From Agaricicola taiwanensis (GTDB lineage: Bacteria > Pseudomonadota > Alphaproteobacteria > Rhizobiales > Methylopilaceae): a stretch of 64,000 nt of DNA. A program made the translations under genes and the position numbers. The DNA lies in assembly GCF_014635245.1 (NCBI RefSeq), contig NZ_BMCP01000001.1, positions 1,302,001 through 1,366,000 on the forward strand. The letters run 5' to 3'. The notes beneath the pieces were generated by a model. That model had not been told where the DNA came from and did no database searches. It saw nothing but the letters and a program-made list of their open reading frames with translations. Positions within the stretch are counted from its first letter, which is position 1; each line of letters starts with the position of its first letter. This document shows, piece after piece, positions 1 through 8,417 of the stretch.

Positions 1-1592
1 TTGAACTGATCGACGTAACCCGAGCCATCGATACGCACGCCGATGACCGTGGTGCGACTGGACTTGAGGGCCGCGGCGATGGCATCCTGCAGGCCATTTT
101 CGCTGTCGACCACAGTGCCGTCAACGCCGAATCCCTGGGCGATCTTGGCCCAATCGCAGCCTCCGACATGGATGCCATGCGGCGGCAGCCCCTTGAGTTC
201 CTGCTTGATGCGGATGAGGCCGATCTGCTCGTCGTCGAACACGATGACGATGATCGGAAGGCCCTCCCGGTTGGCGGTCTGCAGTTCTGCGATAGCCATG
301 AGGAAACCGCCATCACCGCTGAAGGCGACCACGGGACGGTCGGGGTGGGCAAGGCGTGCGGCCAATGCGCCCGGCACGGCATAGCCCATGGAGCCGAGAC
401 CGTTGGAGGTGAGGAACTCGCGCGGGCCGTAGGACTCCCACTTCTGCACGACGAGCAGACGGCTGGCCCCCGCATCGCAGGTGGCGATGGTCTCACGGGG
501 CAGGGCGGCGCGTGCAACTTCCATCGCCCGCTGCGGCGACAGGCCCTTGGATGGCGTGTTCAGCGCATTGACGACATCCTGCCGGAAGACCGCGGCCGAC
601 TTCTCGCCCCAGCCGGTGCCGGCGGAACACCAATCAGCGAGGCTTTTCAGGAGGATCTTCAGATTGCCGATGGCTTCCACCTCGGCCGGGACCAGCGCGT
701 CGAGCGAAGGGGTGGCCGCGAGGGAGACCACGGGAATGGTGTAGGGCCAGGGCTTGGGCTGAAGTTCGACGGCATCAAGTCCTACCGTGATGATGAGGTC
801 TGACTGCATGACGAGATTCCGCTCGATCAGCCCGCCGATGATGCAGCCGGCGCGCAGCGGATGATCCTCGGGGATCGCGCCCTTGCACTTGGAGGTAACG
901 AGGACGGGTGCGCCAAGCTGCTCGGCCAGCGCCACCAGCTCGGCCGAGGCCTTGTCCCAGAAGACACCGAGGCCGGCGAGGATGATAGGCTTGCGGGAGC
1001 TGTTGATGCGATCGGTCAGCGACTTGAGGCCCGCCCGATCGGGCTCCGGATGCAGAAGGTTCGGCAGCAGTGTCGGCTCGGCGGCCAGCTCGCCCGCGGC
1101 CTTGGTGGTTTCGCTCTGCGGTACGTCGAACTGGACCGCGCCGGGTGCCGCTGCCGTCGCGGTGCGCATGGCGCGGCGCAGCTGTGAGCGGATGGTGCGG
1201 GCATCGATGGTGGTGCCCCACTTCACCAGGGGCTCATAGATGGCACGCTGGTCGATGCGCTGGCGCAGGCCGATCTCATGGGCCGGATTGGAATAGCGGT
1301 CGGTGATCATGATCAACGGCGCCCGGTCGAGGTAGGCATAAGCCGCGCCATTGACCATGTTGGCGGCGCCAGGGCCGCGCGTGGACAGGCACACGCCGGG
1401 TGCGCCGGTGATCTCGCCCCAGGTTGCGGCCAGCATGGCGCCAGCGGTCTCCTGCTTCATGAGCAGGAAGCGCATGTCGCGCTGGCGCGCGGCCTCCATC
1501 AGTTCGACGGATTCGCCGCCGGGATGTCCGACGATGAAGGGGGTGCCGGCTTCCTTGAAGGCATCGGCCATCACTTCGACGGTGGTCGACAT
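1..1592 (-). CDS. ThDP-dependent enzyme, acetolactate synthase-like (3' end cut by window)
   Basis: About 530 codons are present and the reading frame is still open at base 1, so a short C-terminal stretch is missing. The protein has the three-domain layout of the acetolactate synthase/benzoylformate decarboxylase family. The cofactor-activating glutamate is at residue 48 (motif KQETAGAM). The ThDP/magnesium motif starts at GDGG near residue 424 and ends in an FDDEQ segment rather than the usual NN. ATG at 1592 follows a purine-rich GGAGGAGAAATG context. It is the last gene of a minus-strand unit after the D-2-hydroxyacid dehydrogenase, 66 bases away. It probably acts on a 2-oxo acid, by decarboxylation or carboligation. 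The substrate is unknown. Housekeeping IlvB is unlikely, because no small subunit is adjacent and the neighbours are catabolic. Confidence 0.85.
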   Translation of the reverse strand, partial: MSTTVEVMADAFKEAGTPFIVGHPGGESVELMEAARQRDMRFLLMKQETAGAMLAATWGEITGAPGVCLSTRGPGAANMVNGAAYAYLDRAPLIMITDRYSNPAHEIGLRQRIDQRAIYEPLVKWGTTIDARTIRSQLRRAMRTATAAAPGAVQFDVPQSETTKAAGELAAEPTLLPNLLHPEPDRAGLKSLTDRINSSRKPIILAGLGVFWDKASAELVALAEQLGAPVLVTSKCKGAIPEDHPLRAGCIIGGLIERNLVMQSDLIITVGLDAVELQPKPWPYTIPVVSLAATPSLDALVPAEVEAIGNLKILLKSLADWCSAGTGWGEKSAAVFRQDVVNALNTPSKGLSPQRAMEVARAALPRETIATCDAGASRLLVVQKWESYGPREFLTSNGLGSMGYAVPGALAARLAHPDRPVVAFSGDGGFLMAIAELQTANREGLPIIVIVFDDEQIGLIRIKQELKGLPPHGIHVGGCDWAKIAQGFGVDGTVVDSENGLQDAIAAALKSSRTTVIGVRIDGSGYVDQF

Positions 1593-1658
1593 GTCATTTC
1601 TCCTCCTGTGGCGCGGGCTTCTTGGCGCATCGGCCGGCCCGCTTCGGGTTTCAAGAAT

Positions 1659-2645
1659 TCAGGCGATGCGGCGGCGCGGGTCGACCACGAGGTCACCCGG
1701 CGGCAGAGCGCCGCCTGCCAGATAGGTTTGCGCGTTGGTGAAGGCGCGTGAGACGATGGGCTTGAAGTTGTCCAGTGTTCCGCCGGCCGTGTGAGGCGTG
1801 ACCACGACCTGATCAAGGGCGAGCAGGGGGCTATCCTTCGGAGGTTCGGATGAGAACGCATCGAGCCCGGCTGCGAAGATCCGTTCCTCCATGAGCGCCT
1901 GATGAAGGGCTGCCTCGTCGACCAGACCGCCGCGAGCGCAATTGATCAGGATGGCATCGCGCTTCATCATCCCGATGCGGCGCGCATCGATCAGGCCGGC
2001 CGTCTCCTTCATGAGCGGCAGATGCAGCGTGATGATATCCGCCTCGGCCAGAAGCTCGTCGAGTGGTCGGTAGTTTGCGCCAAGGCTTTCTTCGACCTCT
2101 GCGGGCGCGCGGTATGGGTCGTAGTAGAGGATCTGGGCTTCGAAACCTGCCAGGCGCTTGGCGACCTCGCGGCCGATAGCGCCAAGTCCGATAATGCCGA
2201 CCGTTCGCCCGCCGATCTGACGGCTGACACCGCGGGCGGCCTCCTTATCCCAGCCTCCCTTGCGCGTTTCGCGGTCGAGATAGGGCAGCCGACGACAGGC
2301 CGCCAACATCAGCAGCAGCGTGTGCTCGGCCACGGGGATCGCATTGCCGGCCTGCAGGCGCGCCACGCCGATGCCGCGGGCCGCGCAAACATCCGTGTCG
2401 ATGTTGTCGATGCCGGCACCGAGCTTCTGGATGAAGCGGAGCGAGGAGGCGGAGGCGATGAGATCCGCCGGCATTTTGGCCGCCATAACGAAGGCGAGAT
2501 CGGCGTTTCGCAGGGCTTCAGCGCGCGCCTCATTGTCCGGGCCCGCCGTCACGCTCATCCGCCAGCCCCGCGGCAGGGCATCACGGATGACCTGCATGAT
2601 GGTGGAATGAAAGGGATCGATGATACCGAGGGTCAGCGCGTTCAT
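1659..2645 (-). CDS. D-2-hydroxyacid dehydrogenase (NAD-binding)
   Basis: A 328-residue protein of the D-isomer 2-hydroxyacid dehydrogenase family, which interconverts 2-oxo acids and D-2-hydroxy acids with NAD(P). The Rossmann motif GIIGLGAIG is near residue 150. The family signature with catalytic arginine (NCARGGLVDE) is near 236, a glutamate lies in DAFSSEPP, and the catalytic histidine is in TPHTAGG near 286. The frame is open further upstream, but that extension covers the 16-bp regulatory motif at 2670-2685 and has no conserved character, so the ATG at 2645 is preferred. It lies between the enolase-superfamily gene and the ThDP enzyme, which suggests a catabolic step rather than serine biosynthesis. 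Exact substrate is not readable. Confidence 0.85.
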   Translation of the reverse strand: MNALTLGIIDPFHSTIMQVIRDALPRGWRMSVTAGPDNEARAEALRNADLAFVMAAKMPADLIASASSLRFIQKLGAGIDNIDTDVCAARGIGVARLQAGNAIPVAEHTLLLMLAACRRLPYLDRETRKGGWDKEAARGVSRQIGGRTVGIIGLGAIGREVAKRLAGFEAQILYYDPYRAPAEVEESLGANYRPLDELLAEADIITLHLPLMKETAGLIDARRIGMMKRDAILINCARGGLVDEAALHQALMEERIFAAGLDAFSSEPPKDSPLLALDQVVVTPHTAGGTLDNFKPIVSRAFTNAQTYLAGGALPPGDLVVDPRRRIA

Positions 2646-2669
2646 GACCGACAAAATCCAGATGTCAGC

Positions 2670-2685
2670 GATAAACGTCCAATCA
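2670..2685 (-). promoter_or_regulatory. Candidate LysR operator, copy 1
   Basis: On the minus strand this reads TGATTGGACGTTTATC, 25 bases upstream of the dehydrogenase start. It is identical over 16 bases to copy 2 (6075-6090) and matches copy 3 (7072-7087) at 14 of 16. On the plus strand ATAAACG (2671-2677) is mirrored by CGTTTAT (2698-2704), giving a wide dyad. It has the same orientation relative to the downstream gene as the other two. Binding by the adjacent LysR protein is inferred. Confidence 0.6.
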
Positions 2686-2767
2686 ATTGCTCGCCCTCGT
2701 TTATAATTGCGGTTTATGGCGTAGGGGATGCTCCACGGGTGGACTATCACCCGCACGACCGCCCGGA

Positions 2768-3925
2768 TCAGCCGAGGCTGAGGTCCATCCGGCCGTCGAG
2801 TGTCATCGGCACGAAGGGCCGGGCTTCGATGACGGCATCGTTCAGGGTGACACCCAGCCCGGGCCGGTCGGGAAGTTCCCAGCAGCCATCGACAAGACGG
2901 GGTAGCGGTTCGTTGACGACGTGGGCATAGACCTCGTTTTCAGGGATCTGGTGCTCGAGTATCAGCGCATCTTCGGTCACGGCGCAGACATGCATGCTGG
3001 CAAGCGAGCATACGGGACTGCATGGATTATGCGGAGAAAACGCCACCTGATGCCGTGCGGCTTTCTCGGCGATCCTGACCAGTTCGCGGCAGCCGCCGGC
3101 ATACTTTACATCAGGCATCACGACATCGAGCAGGTCATCCTCGATAAAGGGAGTGAATCCGGATAGCCCCAGTTGACGTTCCGCGCCAGCCAGACGGATG
3201 CCATGCTTTTGCGCGCTCTTCCGCAACCGCCGGAGTGCACCGCGATGCTCCGGGTTTTCCGATACGATACATTCGACCCAGAAGAGGCGGGCGGTTTCCA
3301 GTTCCCGCAGCAGCTCGTGGGCGCCCGCTTCATTGAACCGCCAGTGACAATCCACGAGCAGGTCGACCTCGGGACCGATCGCCTCCCGTACCGCATAGAC
3401 GCGCTCCAGCCCGGCTTCGATGAACGTCTTGTTTTCTGCAGCACTGCGCCCAGGCATCACGCCGTCGAAAGGCGTGATCTTGACCGCTTGATAGCCGTTG
3501 TTCACCTCGGTTTTCGAATTGGCGGCGAAGCTGGCGGGACTTCGGTCCCGCGTGCGGCGATCGATGTTGGCATAGACCCGAACCTTCCGGCGTTGCGGCT
3601 GCCCGAGCCATTCGTACAAGGGTTTTCCGGCGGAGCGGGCGAGTATGTCGCAGAGCGCCTGTTCGGTGGCGCTGAAGACCGAGCTGGCCGCCTGGCCGCC
3701 CTGGCAATGAGGGTAGACCTTGAGCCGATCGATGGCTGTTTCGACCGTCCGTCCCAGCAAGGTGGGCGTCAGCATGTCGACGAACGCCCGTTGCATGGGC
3801 TCCCAGGCGTTCAGGGTCATTTCGCCGATGCCCTGCAGGCCCTCATCCGTCGTGATGCGGATGAAGGACCAGTTGTTGATGGGCGCGACGTTCAGCGCGA
3901 GCGTCTCGATACCGGAGATCTTCAT
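2768..3925 (-). CDS. Enolase-superfamily (mandelate racemase/muconate lactonizing) enzyme, probable acid-sugar dehydratase
   Basis: A 385-residue protein with the N-terminal capping domain and C-terminal barrel of the mandelate racemase/muconate lactonizing family. These enzymes abstract the proton alpha to a carboxylate with magnesium. Metal ligands appear as the aspartate of VDCHWRF (near 194), the glutamate of WVECIV (near 217) and the glutamate of GAERQLG (near 248). A catalytic lysine region (AVKITPF) is near 150 and a catalytic histidine sits in SPHNP near 299. The H after the first ligand (DCH) and the SPHNP histidine are as in several acid-sugar dehydratases. An in-frame TTG start 18 bases upstream is possible, but ATG at 3925 begins the conserved MKISGIET segment. 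It sits 71 bases after tctA. Substrate is unassigned. Confidence 0.88.
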   Translation of the reverse strand: MKISGIETLALNVAPINNWSFIRITTDEGLQGIGEMTLNAWEPMQRAFVDMLTPTLLGRTVETAIDRLKVYPHCQGGQAASSVFSATEQALCDILARSAGKPLYEWLGQPQRRKVRVYANIDRRTRDRSPASFAANSKTEVNNGYQAVKITPFDGVMPGRSAAENKTFIEAGLERVYAVREAIGPEVDLLVDCHWRFNEAGAHELLRELETARLFWVECIVSENPEHRGALRRLRKSAQKHGIRLAGAERQLGLSGFTPFIEDDLLDVVMPDVKYAGGCRELVRIAEKAARHQVAFSPHNPCSPVCSLASMHVCAVTEDALILEHQIPENEVYAHVVNEPLPRLVDGCWELPDRPGLGVTLNDAVIEARPFVPMTLDGRMDLSLG

Positions 3926-3996
3926 GATCGAAGGTGCCAACAAGGAGGGGAGGGATGCTGCAGATCAGCCGGCATGCGGCGATCTGCATGGCATGC

Positions 3997-5505
3997 TTAC
4001 GCTTCTTCCTCCGCAAAGATCTCGTTGCGCCGCCGTTTGATGTTCGGCAGCAGGACCACCACCAGCATCGCCGCGGCGAAGAGGAGGAGGGTCAGCGATA
4101 TGGGGCGGGTGAAGAACACGGTGTAATCGCCCCGCGAGAGCACGAGCGCCCGGCGGAAGTTCTCCTCCAGCATGGGCCCGAGCACGAGGCCGAGCATCAA
4201 AGGCGCCGGCTCGCAACCGAACTTACGGAAGGCATAACCGACGACGCCGAACGCGACTGCGAAATAGATATCGTAAACAGAATTCTGCACCGAATAGACG
4301 CCGACGCAGCAGAACACCAGAATAGCCGGGAACATTATCTTGTAGGGCACGCTCAGGAGCTTTACCCACATGCCGATCAGCGGCAGGTTGAGGATGACGA
4401 GCATGAGGTTGCCGATCCACATGGAGGCAATCAGGCCCCAGAAGATGTCCGGGTTATTGGTCATCACCTGAGGGCCCGGCTGGATGTTGTGGATCATCAT
4501 GGCGCCCAGCATGAGAGCCATGGTGGCGCTGCCGGGAATGCCGAGGGCGAGTGTCGGCACGAAGGCGGTTTGGGCAGCGGCATTGTTGGCGGCTTCAGGC
4601 CCCGCGACGCCCTCGATGGCTCCGTGACCGAACTCCTGCGGACGGCGAGAAACCTTCTTTTCCAGGCTGTAGGAAAAGAACGAGGCGAGCGACAGACCAG
4701 CGCCGGGAAGGGCTCCGACGGCGGAACCTATCGCCGTTCCACGAAGGACCGCCGGGCAGGCACGGCGGATATCCTCCCGCGTCGGCCAGAGGTTGGTGAT
4801 CTTGCCGGTAAAGGCCTCGCGCAGTTCCTTATTCTCAAGGCTGGCGATCACCTCCGCGAAGGCGAAGATGCCGACGGCGACGACAACGAAATCGATGCCG
4901 TCCCAGAGCTGCGGCAGACCGAACGTATAGCGCATGGTGCCGGAATTGACGTCGGTTCCGACGAGGCCCAGCAGCAGGCCGAGTAGGACCATTCCGATGG
5001 CGCGGATGAGGGACGAGGACGCCAATGCCACCGCGCCGAGGAGACCCACCACCATCAAAGAGAAATAATCGGCCGGGCCGAAGCTGAACGCAAAGCGCGT
5101 CAGGGGAATCGCGAAAACGGCGAGGATCAGGGTTCCCACCGTTCCTGCGAAGAACGACCCCAAAGCGGCCGTTGCCAGTGCAACGCCCGCGCGGCCTTGG
5201 CGAGCCATTTGGTGGCCGTCGATGACTGTCACCACGGCGGAGGTCTCACCGGGCAGATTGACCAGGATCGCCGTAGTGGAGCCGCCGTATTGTGAGCCAT
5301 AGTAGATACCGGCCAGCATGATGAGGGCGGCGATCGGTTCCAGCCCGTAGGTGAAGGGCAGCAGCATGGCGATGGTCGCCAGCGGGCCAAGGCCCGGCAG
5401 GACGCCGATCATCGTGCCCAGAAGGCAGCCGATGAAGGCATAAGTCACGTTCTGCAGCGAAAGCGCGGTGGAGAACCCCAGCGCGAGGTGGTCGAAAAGT
5501 TCCAT
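3997..5505 (-). CDS. tctA: Tripartite tricarboxylate transporter large permease TctA
   Basis: A 502-residue polytopic membrane protein of the TctA family, full length for the family. The N-terminal GTMIGVLPGLGPLATIAMLL segment is the typical glycine/proline-rich signature, and a related motif (GSAVGALPGAGLSLASFFSY) recurs mid-protein near residues 260-280. TctA forms the sodium-coupled membrane channel that moves a carboxylate delivered by the TctC receptor. The start is ATG at 5505 with a GAGGAAAG ribosome site that overlaps the tctB stop codon. The gene follows tctB by 11 bases. TTT systems carry citrate, tartrate, aromatic acids and others, so the name does not define the cargo. Confidence 0.95.
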   Translation of the reverse strand: MELFDHLALGFSTALSLQNVTYAFIGCLLGTMIGVLPGLGPLATIAMLLPFTYGLEPIAALIMLAGIYYGSQYGGSTTAILVNLPGETSAVVTVIDGHQMARQGRAGVALATAALGSFFAGTVGTLILAVFAIPLTRFAFSFGPADYFSLMVVGLLGAVALASSSLIRAIGMVLLGLLLGLVGTDVNSGTMRYTFGLPQLWDGIDFVVVAVGIFAFAEVIASLENKELREAFTGKITNLWPTREDIRRACPAVLRGTAIGSAVGALPGAGLSLASFFSYSLEKKVSRRPQEFGHGAIEGVAGPEAANNAAAQTAFVPTLALGIPGSATMALMLGAMMIHNIQPGPQVMTNNPDIFWGLIASMWIGNLMLVILNLPLIGMWVKLLSVPYKIMFPAILVFCCVGVYSVQNSVYDIYFAVAFGVVGYAFRKFGCEPAPLMLGLVLGPMLEENFRRALVLSRGDYTVFFTRPISLTLLLFAAAMLVVVLLPNIKRRRNEIFAEEEA

Positions 5506-5516
5506 CAGGTCTTTCC

Positions 5517-5978
5517 TCAGCCGCTGAAAACAGTCGGCCAGACCGGCAGCACGAGGCCGATCGCATAGATGAAAATGAGATAGCTTGCAGCAGCGAGGGC
5601 GACAGCGGTGGCCGCAATGACAGCCGGCGTCATCTCACGATCCGCCAGGCTGGCGACAATCACGAGAACCATGATGGTGATGACAAGCCCCGCGTAAGGC
5701 AGCAGAAGGCCGAACAGGGCACCGCCAACCAGCACGAAAACAAAAGGCCGCAGGTGCCAGCGGTCCAGGCGCTCCTCATCGGCGGAGGAACGGAAGGCGC
5801 CTGCGAAGACCGCCAGGCCGCAGATCGTCAGCAACACTCCCAGTGACAGGGGAAAGAGGCCGGGCCCGAGCCGCGAGACGCTGCCGAGTGGATAGTTAAG
5901 CGCGCCGATGGCAAAGGCCGTCCCGAGCACGAGATAAAGAATCCCGGCCGCGACATCTCGGTGGTTGCGGATGTGCAC
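5517..5978 (-). CDS. tctB: Tripartite tricarboxylate transporter small permease TctB
   Basis: A 153-residue protein with four hydrophobic segments, matching the length and topology of the TctB family, the small and poorly conserved membrane subunit of TTT carriers. The start is GTG at 5978 with a strong GGGAGGAA ribosome site directly upstream; an overlapping ATG two bases upstream is out of frame. It is the first gene of the minus-strand unit tctB-tctA-enolase-like enzyme. The second copy of the shared 16-bp motif lies 97 bases upstream. The receptor gene tctC is not in this unit but on the opposite strand beyond the LysR gene. Confidence 0.88.
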   Translation of the reverse strand: MHIRNHRDVAAGILYLVLGTAFAIGALNYPLGSVSRLGPGLFPLSLGVLLTICGLAVFAGAFRSSADEERLDRWHLRPFVFVLVGGALFGLLLPYAGLVITIMVLVIVASLADREMTPAVIAATAVALAAASYLIFIYAIGLVLPVWPTVFSG

Positions 5979-6074
5979 ATGTTCCTCCCTCGATTATTCT
6001 CCGGCGCGAGGCATGCCAACTCACCGGCGTTTTACGATCTTGGTGTCGCTGCTGCCGAGTGTCGGGGGGCAGGA

Positions 6075-6090
6075 GATAAACGTCCAATCA
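6075..6090 (-). promoter_or_regulatory. Candidate LysR operator, copy 2
   Basis: The minus strand reads TGATTGGACGTTTATC, identical to copy 1. It lies in the divergent region between tctB (start 5978) and the LysR gene (start 6148), which is the classical place for a LysR-family binding site controlling both directions. Confidence 0.6.
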
Positions 6091-6101
6091 TTTTGATGGC
6101 C

Positions 6102-6139
6102 GTCCCCATAAAATAAGGTAATGTCCCCAAAAATGGGAC
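6102..6139 (+). promoter_or_regulatory. Direct and inverted GTCCC repeats upstream of the LysR gene
   Basis: GTCCCCA occurs at 6102-6108 and again at 6123-6129, exactly 21 bases or two helical turns apart. The second copy is also one arm of an inverted repeat, GTCCC (6123-6127) with GGGAC (6135-6139). The placement just before the LysR start suggests autoregulation. It also argues against the far-upstream ATG at 6121 as the translation start, because the repeats would then be coding. Confidence 0.4.
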
Positions 6140-6147
6140 GAAAGCCG

Positions 6148-7044
6148 ATGATGAATCTCCGGCAGATGGAAGTTTTTCACGCCATCATGGTGACCGGTTC
6201 GGTAACAGCCGCGGCCCGCCTGCTCAATGTAACTCAGCCTGCTGTCAGCACGGTTCTCAAGCATTGCGAAACGCAGCTTAAGATGAAGCTCTTCGTCCGT
6301 GTCGCCGGCCGTCTTCAGCCGACCGCTGAGGCGCATGCCATCTTTCCCGATATCGCCGCCATTTTCGGTCGCCTTGAGGCGGTTGGGCGCCTCACGCAGG
6401 ATTTATCGGGCGGGCGGCTTGGCACTCTGTCAATTGCGGCGGCCTTTCCGATCGCCAACGGCTATCTCGCCGAGGCGGTGGCGACGTTCATGTCGGCCCG
6501 TCCGAATTTGCGCGCGACGCTGCAATCGCTGACATCGCCGCAGGTGCTTGACCGCGTCATAAACCGCGAGGTCGAACTCGGGGTCGCCCATGAACCCGTC
6601 GTCAGCCCGGCGGTGGAAACAGAGGTCCTTGTGACCACGACGATCGCCTGTGTCATGCGCAAGGATCACCCCTTGGCGACCCAGGAAGAGGTCGAGGTGA
6701 CGGATCTCAGCCCTTACCCGATCATCACCTACCTCCCGCAGGTGAGTTTTCGGCCCTATGTCGATCGCGCGATGAGCGCTGCCAACGTGGCGCCGACCAT
6801 CAATGTGCAGATCAGCATTGCCATCACGGGCATCATGCTTGCCCGCTACGGAGCGGGGGTCGCGCTTGTGGAGCCGGCGCTGGTGGAATCCATGAGCATA
6901 CCGGATATCGTCATCCGCCCTCTGGCGCCGCGGATCGAAGCGAAGACACTCATGATCCGCTTGAAGGATGCACCTCAGTCCAAGGCCATGAAGGATTTTG
7001 TCACGCACCTGAAAGCGCAGGTGCGGAAAAACCATTCCCATTAA
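6148..7044 (+). CDS. LysR-family transcriptional regulator
   Basis: About 298 residues, normal for LysR proteins. The N-terminal winged helix-turn-helix (residues about 3-62) shows the family pattern VTAAARLLNVTQPAVSTVLK, followed by a two-lobed effector-binding domain. ATG at 6148 or 6151 places the start directly before NLRQMEVFHAI, the usual beginning of the domain; a more distant ATG at 6121 would include the GTCCC repeats. The gene is divergent from tctB and precedes tctC on the same strand. Its likely role is to sense the transported carboxylate or a pathway intermediate and to control the three transcription units that share the 16-bp motif. The effector is unknown. Confidence 0.92.
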   Translation: MMNLRQMEVFHAIMVTGSVTAAARLLNVTQPAVSTVLKHCETQLKMKLFVRVAGRLQPTAEAHAIFPDIAAIFGRLEAVGRLTQDLSGGRLGTLSIAAAFPIANGYLAEAVATFMSARPNLRATLQSLTSPQVLDRVINREVELGVAHEPVVSPAVETEVLVTTTIACVMRKDHPLATQEEVEVTDLSPYPIITYLPQVSFRPYVDRAMSAANVAPTINVQISIAITGIMLARYGAGVALVEPALVESMSIPDIVIRPLAPRIEAKTLMIRLKDAPQSKAMKDFVTHLKAQVRKNHSH

Positions 7045-7071
7045 TCCGCGTTATGCCGGATGGTTAAAAAC

Positions 7072-7087
7072 TTATTGGACCTTTATC
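7072..7087 (+). promoter_or_regulatory. Candidate LysR operator, copy 3
   Basis: The plus strand reads TTATTGGACCTTTATC, 14 of 16 identical to the other two copies and pointing toward tctC, whose ATG is 172 bases downstream. The differences are at positions 2 and 10 of the motif. Confidence 0.5.
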
Positions 7088-7258
7088 GAGCTTACACCGG
7101 AAGCTGCACATCCTAGTGTCTCGTTCAAGAAGGCGCGGGTAAGGGACAGGAAACGCGGGGCTAAATCGGGCCTTTGCCCGGGCGATGTCTGTCCTCTCAT
7201 GATTGAATGCCGCTTGGGCCATATGGCTTTGAGCGACAAGAACGTCCTGGAGGAACCA

Positions 7259-8212
7259 ATGAAGTTTTTGAAACTGGCCACGATCCTCGCGGTGACCGCG
7301 ATCGGTTCTGTTGCCCATGCGCAGAGCTATCCGACCAAGCCGGTTACCCTCGTCGTGCCGTTCGCCCCCGGCGGATCCAACGACATTGTCGGTCGCTATC
7401 TTGCCGATGGCTTGAGCAAGAAGTGGGGCCAGCCGGTGGTGGTTGAAAATCGCCCTGGCGCCGGTGCGGCCATCGGATCAGCCCATGTGGCGAAATCCAA
7501 GCCCGATGGTTACACCCTGCTGATCGCTTCGGTGACCTTCACCATGAACCCCGCGGTGCAGAAGAACCTGCCGTTTGATCCGGCCAAGGATCTGACCCCG
7601 GTGGCCATGCTAGGATCGACCCCGCTCGTCTTGGGCGTCGGCGCCTCGGTGAAGGTCGATACGATCGAGGAATTCCTGAAGGTCGCCAAGGAAAAGGATC
7701 TGATCTACGCGGCGACCGGCCCCGGCAGCGTCAACCAATTCGCGGCCGAGCTCGTCAACGAGAATACCGGGCTCGATATGGACGTCGCTCATTACAAGGG
7801 CGGTTCGGAAGCCATGACCGACGTCATCGGTGGCCATGTTGATCTCTACATCGGCAGCATCAACCAGATGCTTCCGCAGTTCCGCGGCGGTCACCTGCGC
7901 GGCTTGGCAGTCACCAGCCCCAAGCGCTCGCCCGCTCTGCCCGATACGCCGACGCTGGCAGAGGCAGGAATCCCCAACTCCGAGATCCAGCAGTGGTGGG
8001 GAATCATGGTGCCCGCCGGCACGCCGGACGATGTGGTGGAGAAGCTGAACGCTGACATCAACGCCGTGATGGGAAGCCCTGAAGGCAAGGAATTCCTGTC
8101 CAAGGATGGCGCCGAGCCTTCGAACATGACCGCCAAGGAATATCAGGCCTTTGTGGCGGATGAGTTGCAGAAGTGGAAGGGCATCGCTGAACGCACCGGC
8201 ATCTCTCAATAA
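7259..8212 (+). CDS. tctC: Tripartite tricarboxylate transporter substrate-binding protein TctC (Bug family)
   Basis: A 317-residue periplasmic receptor of the Bug/TctC family. A signal peptide covers residues 1-22 (cleavage after AHA). The mature protein begins with the family pattern YPTKPVTLVVPFAPGGSND, and a second typical stretch is the GHVDLYIGSINQMLPQ region near 195. The start at 7259 is set by GGAGGAACCA immediately upstream and by the signal peptide; the frame is open 60 bases further but that segment is not signal-like. It binds a carboxylate and hands it to TctA/TctB. A strong terminator follows, so it forms the end of a unit, alone or with the LysR gene. Confidence 0.95.
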   Translation: MKFLKLATILAVTAIGSVAHAQSYPTKPVTLVVPFAPGGSNDIVGRYLADGLSKKWGQPVVVENRPGAGAAIGSAHVAKSKPDGYTLLIASVTFTMNPAVQKNLPFDPAKDLTPVAMLGSTPLVLGVGASVKVDTIEEFLKVAKEKDLIYAATGPGSVNQFAAELVNENTGLDMDVAHYKGGSEAMTDVIGGHVDLYIGSINQMLPQFRGGHLRGLAVTSPKRSPALPDTPTLAEAGIPNSEIQQWWGIMVPAGTPDDVVEKLNADINAVMGSPEGKEFLSKDGAEPSNMTAKEYQAFVADELQKWKGIAERTGISQ

Positions 8213-8231
8213 AATATGCCTCTCCCTCACA

Positions 8232-8262
8232 CCCCGCACGCTTCGTCGTGCGGGGTTTTTTT
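8232..8262 (+). terminator. Rho-independent terminator after tctC
   Basis: A perfect 9-bp stem, CCCCGCACG (8232-8240) with CGTGCGGGG (8247-8255), a six-base loop and seven T residues (8256-8262). Confidence 0.92.
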
Positions 8263-8417
8263 ATGCCCTTGTCAGGCCTTCCTATTCGCTGCAGCCTGTG
8301 ACGATTTGGCCGCGCGGTCTGGCACTGTTCGGCGCCATATGTCTTTCGTGCCGGGTCGGACGTGCTATGCGATGGGTCCCATCCCTAGGGATCGTCCTTC
8401 AGGACGTTCGCCATAAA

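Noticed and set aside
1..1592. Calling the ThDP enzyme IlvB (valine/isoleucine biosynthesis)
   Set aside because: No IlvN-type small subunit follows or precedes, and the neighbours are catabolic.
2670..2685. Reading TTGGAC in the shared motif as a sigma-70 -35 box
   Set aside because: No consistent -10 element occurs 16 to 18 bases downstream in the three copies, so an operator explains the conservation better.
1902..2930. 342-codon open frame on the plus strand
   Set aside because: Antisense to the dehydrogenase and across the intergenic operator region.
3934..4986. 350-codon open frame on the plus strand
   Set aside because: Antisense to tctA; composition of a shadow frame with many His, Arg and Glu.
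8382..8393. Palindrome ATCCCTAGGGAT upstream of the MFS gene as a terminator or operator
   Set aside because: Without a T-run or a second copy it cannot be told from chance.
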